Part shown: one piece after another, positions 26,201-32,093 of the stretch
Numbering within the stretch: the stretch's first letter is position 1
Layout: each line of letters starts with the position of its first letter
DNA from: Streptomyces sp. sk2.1
Lineage (GTDB): Bacteria > Actinomycetota > Actinomycetes > Streptomycetales > Streptomycetaceae
Direction of reading: 5' to 3'
DNA length: 32,093 bases
NCBI RefSeq assembly: GCF_008120935.1
Contig: NZ_RDBO01000013.1
Span: 18,144 to 50,236, forward strand
The notes under the pieces: generated by a model
The model's database searches: none
The model's input: only the letters and a program-made list of their open reading frames with translations
What the model was told of the DNA's origin: nothing
Program-made: the position numbers and the translations under genes

Positions 26201-29200
26201 TCCAGGAGCTCGGCCTCGACTCGATCATGGCGCTCCAGCTCCGCAACCGGCTCACCGAACTGACCGGCGCGGTCCTGCCCACCAACATGGCCTTCAAGCA
26301 CCCGACGCCCGAGGCCGTCGCCGCCCACGTGCTGGACAGCATCGGCGACCTCGGCGACGAAGCCGCCGGGACCCCGCTCACGCGCTCCGCGCGGCGCGAC
26401 GAGCACCCGCCGACCGAGGGCCAGCGACGGCTGTGGTTCCTGGAGCGGATGAACCCGGGCACCCCGCAGTACAACACCCCGCTCGTGCTGCGCGTCGCCC
26501 GCCGGATCGACCCCGATGTCCTCGCCCGCGCCCTGCGCCGGGTGACGGACCGGCACGAGGCGCTGCGCACCGGGCTGGAGACCCGGGACGACCGGCTCGT
26601 CCAGGCGGTGCGGGACGACCACACGCCGTCGTTCGCCCACGAGGACCTGTCCGGGGCCGGTGCGCAGGAGATCGACGAGCGGATCCGCCGCGAGGAGCGG
26701 GCACCGTTCGACCTGAGCGGCGGGAGCCTGCTGCGCTGTTTGCTGCTGGACACGCCGGACGGACAGCTGCTCTGCCTGACCCTGCACCACGCCGTCGTCG
26801 ACGGCTGGTCGCTGACCCTGCTCACCCGTGAACTCTTCGACACCTGCCGGGCCCTGGCCGGGGGCGACGGGTCCGAGGCCCCCGAGGTCGCATTCCACCT
26901 CGGCGACTACGCGGCCTGGGAGCAGGCGGCCATCGCCGAGGGGCGCTTCGAGGACGGCCTGCGGTACTTCGGGACGGAACTCGACGGCATGGGCCGGCTG
27001 GAGCTCGCACCGGTCACCGTCGAGGACGGCGACGAGGGCGGCACGATCGGCTTCACCCTCCCGGCGGAGCTGCACACCGCGCTGGAGGCCCTCGCCGCCC
27101 GGCAGTCCGTCACGCCGTACACCGTGTACGCGAGCGCCTTCGCGGCACTTTTGGCGCGGACCACCGGCACGTACGACTTCGGCCTCGGCACCGTCTGGGC
27201 CAACCGCCAGCTCCCCGGCGCGGAGGGGGTGCTGGGCTTCCTCGTCAACACGCTGCCGCTGCGCTGCGACCTGACCGGCGACCCGGCGTTCACCGAGGTG
27301 CTCGCGGCGACCGCCGCGCGGGTGATGGGACTGCTGGAACGCCAGGACGTACCGCTGACCGAGATCGTGCGGGTCGCGGGCGGCGAGCGCACGGGCGAGG
27401 AGAACCCGCTCTTCCGGGCCGTCTTCAACTACCGCGGCAGCTCCCTGCCCGCCCTGGGCGAGGGCGACGACGCCTGGATCCCGTCGGACGACGCCGCGGT
27501 CGGCGGCGGACCGCGCGGCGTGGCCAAGTCGGAGCTCGGCCTCACCCTCGCACCGTTCGGCGGGGGAATGCGGGGCGAACTGGAGTTCCTGCCCGGAACG
27601 GTGGACCGGGCCTCGGCACAGCGGATGGCGGAGGGCTTCCTGACGCTCCTCGCCTCGGTGGCGGCCGACCCGGACCGGCGCGTGGGCGAACTGGACGTGG
27701 TCGGCGGGGCCGAGCTGGCCTGGCTGGAGGAGCGCGGCGGCCGGTCGGCGGACTCGGTGACGGGCGCCTCGGCACTGGGCCGGATCGTCGAGCGGGCCCG
27801 CCTCGCCCCCGACGCGGTCGCGCTGGTCTGCGACGGCACGGAGGTCCCGTACCGGGAACTGCTGGTGCGGGCCCGGACCATGGCCGGCCACCTGCGGTCG
27901 GTGGGAGTGGGCACGGAGAGCCTGGTGGGGGTCCATCTGCCGCGTTCGGCGGATCTGGTGGTGGCGGTGCTGGCGGTCTGGATGGCCGGTGGCGCGTACG
28001 TGCCGCTGGACCCGGAGTACCCGAGGGCCCGCCTGGAGCACGTCATCGGCGACAGCGGGCTGACGGTGGTGATCTCGACGCGGGACGGTGCGGGCGAGGT
28101 CGCGGACGACCGGATCCAGGTGCTGCTGGCGGACGCGATGCCGGCCCCGGACCCCGGGGCGTCGGTGCCGTCGGATGTGGTGCTGCCGGGGTTGTCGGAT
28201 CTGGCGTATGTGATCTACACGTCGGGTTCGACGGGGCTGCCGAAGGGTGTGCAGCTGGAGCACGGGCAGTTCGCGAATTTCTGTGCGGCGATGGATGTGC
28301 GGGTGGGGGGTGGTGCGGGTGATACGTGGCTGGCGGTGACGAGTCTGTCGTTCGACATCTCGACGCTGGAGTTGTTGTGGACGTTGACGCGTGGTTACCG
28401 GGTGGTGGTGGCGCGGGGTGGTCCGGCGGGGTGGGCGGAGTGTCTGCCGTATGCGCCGACGCATCTGCAGTGCACGCCGTCGCTGGCCCGGATGCTGCTG
28501 GCGGACGCGGACGGGCGGGCGCTGGTGCGGGGTCTGGACCGGATGCTGGTGGGCGGTGAGGCCCTGGACCGGGGTCTGGCGCGCAAGCTGCTGAGGCTGT
28601 GCCCGGACGGGCTGATGAACATGTACGGGCCCACCGAGACCACTGTCTGGTCCGCCGCCTGGAACGCGGTGGCCGGCGAGGTCTCCCTGGGCGAGCCGCT
28701 GCTGAACAACCGGCTGTACGTGCTGGACGAGGGGCTGCGGCGGGTGCCGCGGGGGGCCCGGGGCGAGCTGTTCATCGGTGGCCTGGGCGTGGCCCGCGGG
28801 TACCTGGACCGCCCGGAGCTGACCGCCGAGCGCTTCGTCGAGGACCCCTTCGCGCCCGGCGGGCGCATGTACCGCACCGGCGACGTGGTCCGCTACCGGG
28901 CGGACGGGTCGCTGGAGTTCTGCGGCCGCGCGGACGCGCAGGTCAAGTTGCGCGGTCACCGGATCGAGCTGGGGGAGATCGAGGCGGTCGCGGCCGAGCT
29001 GCCCGGGGTGGCGCAGGCGGCGGCGGTGGTCCGCGAGGACGTGCCGGGCGACCCGAGGCTGTTCCTGTACCTCACCACCGCCCGGGACCGGGCGGCGGAC
29101 CCGGAAGAGCTGCGCACGGCCCTCGCCGGACGGCTGCCGGTCTACATGGTCCCCGACCGGCTCGTCCCGCTCGACGAACTGCCCCACACCCCCAACAAGA

Positions 29201-32093
29201 AGATCGACCGCAACGCCCTGCGGGAACTCGACACCCCCCGCACCACAACCCCCGACACCGGCCCGATCGGCGGGGACGAGGTCGAGGCACTGATCGTCGG
29301 GGCGTGGGCCGAGGTCCTGAACACCCCGCACATCGACCCCGACAAGGGCATCTTCGAGCTCGGCGCCAACTCCATGACCGCCCTGCGCGCCCACAAGATC
29401 ATGTGCGCCGGGCTGGGCCGGGAGTTCCCGCTGTCCGTGCTCTTCCGCTACCCGACCGTGCGCCTGCTCGCCGCGTTCCTGCGCGACGGCTCGCACGCCA
29501 CCCTGGTCCGCCAGGAGTCGGCCGCCCGCCGCGAACGCGACGGCGACGACGCGGTGGCGATCGTCGGCATGGCCTGCAAGCTGCCCGGCGCCCCCGACAT
29601 CGACACCTTCTGGAACAACCTCCGCGAGGGCGTCGAGTCCATCTCCTGCTTCACCGACGACGAACTGCGCGCGGCGGGCGCCACCGACGACGAACTGGCC
29701 GACCCCGACTACGTACGCGCCAGGGGCCTCGTGGACGACCCGGACCTCTTCGACGCCGCGTTCTTCGACTACTCGCCCGCCGAGGCCGAGGTCATGGACC
29801 CGCAGCACCGGCTGTTCCTGGAGACCGCCTGGCAGGCCGTCGAGCACGCGGGCATCGTCCCGGGGACCTTCGACGGCAAGGTCGCCGTCTTCGGCGGCAC
29901 CGGATTCGGCGGATACCCGCAGGAGACCGCGGGCGACCTCTCGTCCTTCTACCGCTCGATGATCGGCAACAAGAGCGACTACCTGGCGACCCGCGTCGCG
30001 CACAAGCTCGACCTGCGCGGCCCGGCACTGACCGTGCAGACGGCCTGTTCGACGGGGCTGGTCGCCGCACACCTGGCCCGCGAGAGTCTGCTGCGCGGCG
30101 AGTCCGACGTCGCGCTCGTCGGCGCCTCGTCACTGACCATCCCGCTCAAGCGCGGCTTCGTGCACCAGGAGGGACTGGTCGTCTCCCCGGACGGCAAGTG
30201 CCGCGCCTTCGACGAGAAGGGCGCCGGCACCGTCTTCGGCAGCGGCGCGGGAATCCTCGTGCTGCGCCGGCTGTCCGACGCGATCGAGGCCGGGGACACC
30301 GTGTACGCCGTCCTGCGCGGCAGCGCGGTCAACAACGACGGCTCCGCCAAGGCCGGTTTCACCGCGCCGAGCGTCGCGGGCCAGGCGTACGTCATCGCCG
30401 AGGCCCAGGCCGCCGCGGGCGTCGATCCGGCCACGGTCGGCTACATCGAGGCGCACGGCACCGGCACCCGGCTCGGCGACCCGATCGAGGTGCAGGCGCT
30501 GCAGCAGGTCTTCGGTTCGGCCGACCGCGAGGAGCCGTGCGCGATCGGCTCCGTGAAGACCAACATCGGGCACGCCGACGCCACCGCGGGCATCGCCGGG
30601 ATGATCAAGGCCGCGCTCACCGTCCACCACGGCGAACTCGTCCCCAGCCTCAACTTCGAACACCCCAACCCCGAGATGGGGATGGACCCCAATCTGTTCC
30701 ACGTCAACACCGAGACCCGCCCCTGGCACGAGGACGGACCCCGCCGCGCGGGCGTCTCCTCCTTCGGCATCGGCGGCACCAACGCCCACGTCGTCCTCGA
30801 ACAGGCCCCGGCACGCCCCGAACCGGACCCGGCCACGGCCGCGGACGGCGCGGTGCCGGTGGTGCTGTCCGCCCGCGACGAGACCGCGCTGCGCGAGCAG
30901 GCGGCCCGCTGGGCGCAGTGGCTGTCCGACGGGCACGGGGCCCCGCCCGCGGTCGTCGCCGCGACCGCCGCAGGGCGCCGCACCCACTTCGCGCACCGGG
31001 CGGCCGTCACCGGCGCGAGCACGGAGCAACTGGTGGAGGGCCTGACCGCGCTGGCCCGGGGACGCTCGCACCCGGACCTGGTCGGCGCGGTGGCCCGCCC
31101 CACGGGCCGGACCGTGTTCGTCTTCCCCGGCCAGGGCTCGCAGTGGGAGGGCATGGGCCGGGCGCTGCTCGACCAGTCCCCGGCGTTCGCCCGCACGGTG
31201 GCGGAGTGCGACGCGGTGCTGGCACCCCTGACCGGCTGGTCGGTGACCGACGCGCTGCTGGGCCGCCCCGGCTCCGTACCGCCGGCCGAACGGCTGGACG
31301 TGATCCAGCCGGTGATGTTCACCGTGTACGTGGCGCTCGCCGCGGCCTGGCGGGAACTGGGCGTGGAACCGGCCGCGGTCGTGGGCCACTCGCAGGGCGA
31401 GGTCGCCGCGGCGGTGGTCGCGGGCGCCCTGACCCTGGCGGAGGGCGCCCGGATCATGGCCGTGCGCAGCCGGGCCCTGCAGGGCGTGGCGGGAATCGGC
31501 GCGATGGCGGTCGTGGAACTGCCGCTGGCCCGGGTCCGCGAATGGATCGCCCCGTACGGCGGCCGGATCTCCGTCGCCGCCGTCAACACCCCGCGCTCCG
31601 TGGCACTCTCCGGCGAGGCCGAGGCGATCGAGGACCTGCTGTTCGCCCTCGACGACGAGGACATCGTCTGCGGCCGGCTGGAGGCACCCGTCGCCTCGCA
31701 CAGCCACCACATGGACGCCCTGCTGCCCGCACTGGAGGCGGAGCTGGCGGACCTCGCGCCGAGGGCCGGGCGGATACCGTTCTGCTCGACCGTCACCGGG
31801 ACGCTCCTGGACGGCACGGAGCTCGACGCCGCGTACTGGTCCCGCAACCTCCGCGAACCCGTCCGCCTCGACCGGGCCCAGCAGACGCTGCTGGACATGG
31901 GACACGACGTGTTCATCGAGGTCAGCCCGCACCCCGTGCTCGCCATGCCGCTGACCGAGGGCAGCGACCGGGCCATTGTGACCGGCACCCTGCGCCGGGA
32001 CCGGGGCGACCGCGAGGAGTTCCTGCGGACCCTGGCCGCCCTCCACGTCCACGGCCACGCCGTCGACTGGGCCCGCGCCCTGCCCGCCCCCGC
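23230..32093 (+). CDS. Modular PKS-NRPS hybrid synthase (KS-AT-ACP-C-A-PCP-KS-AT, cut by window end)
   Basis: Open from 23230 to the window edge (2954 codons seen). An N-terminal charged helix (about 10-33, with [20 protein letters not shown]) looks like a docking domain, so this is probably not the first subunit. KS1: Cys205, His340, His380. AT1: GSSQGE (659-664) and TAGHS (762-766), both unusual. ACP1: Ser998. C domain: HHAVVDG (1186-1192), intact. A domain (about 1510-1990): [11 protein letters not shown] at 1663, pocket residues D1709 I1710 L1713 Q1747 L1773 G1775 M1798 V1806 W1807 K1991, which closely matches a glycine code. PCP: Ser2048. KS2, of the kind that follows a PCP: Cys2273, His2409, His2448. 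AT2: GHSQGE (Ser2721) and VASHS (2821-2825). Module 1 has no KR, DH or ER, so its beta-keto is kept. The line would extend a chain, add glycine, then extend again; at least one AT probably takes the extender from the upstream genes. Confidence 0.96.
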   Translation, partial: MAEMNAQANEDRLRRAMAAVLQLQQRNAELENQRHEPVAIVAMACRLPGGVTTPEEYWRLLAEGRDAIGPLPARWDGLELYDPDPGATGKSYADQGGFLDDLDLFDADFFGISPREAVSMDPQQRLVLETSWEALERAGIRPDTLGGSRTGVYLGAMRADYETGHAPLEALDGYQGTGISGSVVSGRISYALGLQGPALTIDTACSSSLVAIHSALGALRSGECDLALAGGVTVMSSPAMFVESSRLGAMAPDGRCKSFSARADGAIWSEGVGMLVLKRLSAARRDGDRVLAVVRGSAVNQDGRSQGLTAPNGPAQQRVIRDALTAARLDPADIDAIDAHGTGTPLGDPIEAGALAEVFGPGRDPRRPVRLGSSKSNIGHTQAAAGVAGVMKMVLALQHETLPMTLHVDEPSPHIDWENSGLALAREARPWQRGERVRRAGVSSFGISGTNAHLIIEEAPAPEPPDQDGPRGDGAVDAPAHPLLLSGHDQQALRGQAARWADWLEEHGHDTDWHDIVRTAASHRAQLEARASVSAAGPAEAAEALRALAGSLPHPGIVTGTARERGKAVFVFPGQGSQWAGMGRELLEQNEAFRTAAQECDAALEPWTGWSVLEVLRGEADPSLTLERIDVLQPALFTVMIGLVAVWRSLGVEPAAVVGSSQGEVPAAVVAGALSLADGARLTALRSQGQLRECSGRGAMALVELPVADVEALIAPYGPALSIAVVNTASSAVVSGDVDAVERLLAELADTDVFSRRIASDTAGHSAHIDPMLPWLTERLADLRPDGWRVPFYSTVTGGVLEGTALDGGYWCRNARETVRMDRALDALVADGFDVFVEISPHPVLGMALTGATAAAQGAVAGTLRRDHGGTDQVLRSLGALHTQGFEVDWPRALGSGPNARVVDLPTYAFQRRAYWTDVPGLRPAAPGTTGARTTGPADDGTASTTGPATLRTRLAALDGAARLDELTRTVQREAAAVLGAAEPVPVGKRLQELGLDSIMALQLRNRLTELTGAVLPTNMAFKHPTPEAVAAHVLDSIGDLGDEAAGTPLTRSARRDEHPPTEGQRRLWFLERMNPGTPQYNTPLVLRVARRIDPDVLARALRRVTDRHEALRTGLETRDDRLVQAVRDDHTPSFAHEDLSGAGAQEIDERIRREERAPFDLSGGSLLRCLLLDTPDGQLLCLTLHHAVVDGWSLTLLTRELFDTCRALAGGDGSEAPEVAFHLGDYAAWEQAAIAEGRFEDGLRYFGTELDGMGRLELAPVTVEDGDEGGTIGFTLPAELHTALEALAARQSVTPYTVYASAFAALLARTTGTYDFGLGTVWANRQLPGAEGVLGFLVNTLPLRCDLTGDPAFTEVLAATAARVMGLLERQDVPLTEIVRVAGGERTGEENPLFRAVFNYRGSSLPALGEGDDAWIPSDDAAVGGGPRGVAKSELGLTLAPFGGGMRGELEFLPGTVDRASAQRMAEGFLTLLASVAADPDRRVGELDVVGGAELAWLEERGGRSADSVTGASALGRIVERARLAPDAVALVCDGTEVPYRELLVRARTMAGHLRSVGVGTESLVGVHLPRSADLVVAVLAVWMAGGAYVPLDPEYPRARLEHVIGDSGLTVVISTRDGAGEVADDRIQVLLADAMPAPDPGASVPSDVVLPGLSDLAYVIYTSGSTGLPKGVQLEHGQFANFCAAMDVRVGGGAGDTWLAVTSLSFDISTLELLWTLTRGYRVVVARGGPAGWAECLPYAPTHLQCTPSLARMLLADADGRALVRGLDRMLVGGEALDRGLARKLLRLCPDGLMNMYGPTETTVWSAAWNAVAGEVSLGEPLLNNRLYVLDEGLRRVPRGARGELFIGGLGVARGYLDRPELTAERFVEDPFAPGGRMYRTGDVVRYRADGSLEFCGRADAQVKLRGHRIELGEIEAVAAELPGVAQAAAVVREDVPGDPRLFLYLTTARDRAADPEELRTALAGRLPVYMVPDRLVPLDELPHTPNKKIDRNALRELDTPRTTTPDTGPIGGDEVEALIVGAWAEVLNTPHIDPDKGIFELGANSMTALRAHKIMCAGLGREFPLSVLFRYPTVRLLAAFLRDGSHATLVRQESAARRERDGDDAVAIVGMACKLPGAPDIDTFWNNLREGVESISCFTDDELRAAGATDDELADPDYVRARGLVDDPDLFDAAFFDYSPAEAEVMDPQHRLFLETAWQAVEHAGIVPGTFDGKVAVFGGTGFGGYPQETAGDLSSFYRSMIGNKSDYLATRVAHKLDLRGPALTVQTACSTGLVAAHLARESLLRGESDVALVGASSLTIPLKRGFVHQEGLVVSPDGKCRAFDEKGAGTVFGSGAGILVLRRLSDAIEAGDTVYAVLRGSAVNNDGSAKAGFTAPSVAGQAYVIAEAQAAAGVDPATVGYIEAHGTGTRLGDPIEVQALQQVFGSADREEPCAIGSVKTNIGHADATAGIAGMIKAALTVHHGELVPSLNFEHPNPEMGMDPNLFHVNTETRPWHEDGPRRAGVSSFGIGGTNAHVVLEQAPARPEPDPATAADGAVPVVLSARDETALREQAARWAQWLSDGHGAPPAVVAATAAGRRTHFAHRAAVTGASTEQLVEGLTALARGRSHPDLVGAVARPTGRTVFVFPGQGSQWEGMGRALLDQSPAFARTVAECDAVLAPLTGWSVTDALLGRPGSVPPAERLDVIQPVMFTVYVALAAAWRELGVEPAAVVGHSQGEVAAAVVAGALTLAEGARIMAVRSRALQGVAGIGAMAVVELPLARVREWIAPYGGRISVAAVNTPRSVALSGEAEAIEDLLFALDDEDIVCGRLEAPVASHSHHMDALLPALEAELADLAPRAGRIPFCSTVTGTLLDGTELDAAYWSRNLREPVRLDRAQQTLLDMGHDVFIEVSPHPVLAMPLTEGSDRAIVTGTLRRDRGDREEFLRTLAALHVHGHAVDWARALPAP

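Noticed and set aside
28326..28594. Short plus-strand frames inside the adenylation domain
   Set aside because: They arise from the changed codon usage of the A-domain island. The main frame carries intact A3-A5 motifs through this stretch.
21718..30072. Minus-strand open frame of 2784 codons opposite the extender and modular PKS genes
   Set aside because: It is antisense to genes with clear catalytic motifs, its translation is low-complexity and rich in Gly, Val, Arg and Gln, and no domain can be recognised. Long antisense frames are expected in DNA this GC-rich.

Overview
The window looks like Streptomyces (or a close actinobacterial relative) chromosome. Base composition is very GC-rich with strongly C/G-ending codons, several starts are GTG, operons are tight with ATGA overlaps, and the gene content is that of a secondary-metabolite locus. 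The left 4.7 kb appears to be outside the biosynthetic cluster. It holds a divergent pair: a membrane-anchored subtilisin/mycosin-fold protein that has lost every catalytic residue, and a 1100-residue protein joining a right-handed beta-helix to two CbxX/EccA-type AAA+ domains.

From 4.9 kb the window enters a biosynthetic gene cluster. A SARP regulator, a type II thioesterase, a type II PKS minimal set (KS-alpha, KS-beta/CLF, ACP) and a metallo-beta-lactamase-fold hydrolase run rightward. Two leftward NTF2/SnoaL-like genes follow. A second rightward unit holds an acyl-CoA-ligase-like enzyme, a PgaE-type FAD monooxygenase, an ActIII-type ketoreductase and a didomain aromatase/cyclase. Together these predict a C9-reduced, cyclised and hydroxylated aromatic polyketide. 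SARP-type 11-bp-spaced direct repeats lie before the SARP gene (two copies) and before the ligase gene (three copies), which suggests one regulator drives both units.

From 17.3 kb the chemistry changes. An AT-carrier-FkbM methyltransferase fusion is followed by homologues of FkbK, FkbJ, FkbI and FkbH, the hydroxymalonyl/methoxymalonyl-ACP pathway. No separate FkbG-type O-methyltransferase is visible, so the fused methyltransferase is the natural candidate for that step. Next comes a giant modular gene, cut by the right edge, with order docking helix-KS-AT-ACP-C-A-PCP-KS-AT. Its adenylation pocket reads as glycine-like. An uncommon extender pathway and a glycine-inserting PKS/NRPS line are thus fused to a type II aromatic PKS, so the locus may make a chimeric aromatic-polyketide/peptide product. 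I do not recognise it as a known cluster.

The oddest local structure is at 13.24-13.69 kb. The ligase gene runs through 21-bp tandem repeats into a perfect inverted copy of the first 139 bp of the downstream monooxygenase gene plus its ribosome-binding site, with a 36-bp tandem duplication inside one arm. This is either a recent fold-back rearrangement or an assembly artefact. No stretch over 300 bases lacks a gene; the largest gap is 199 bp (17065-17263).
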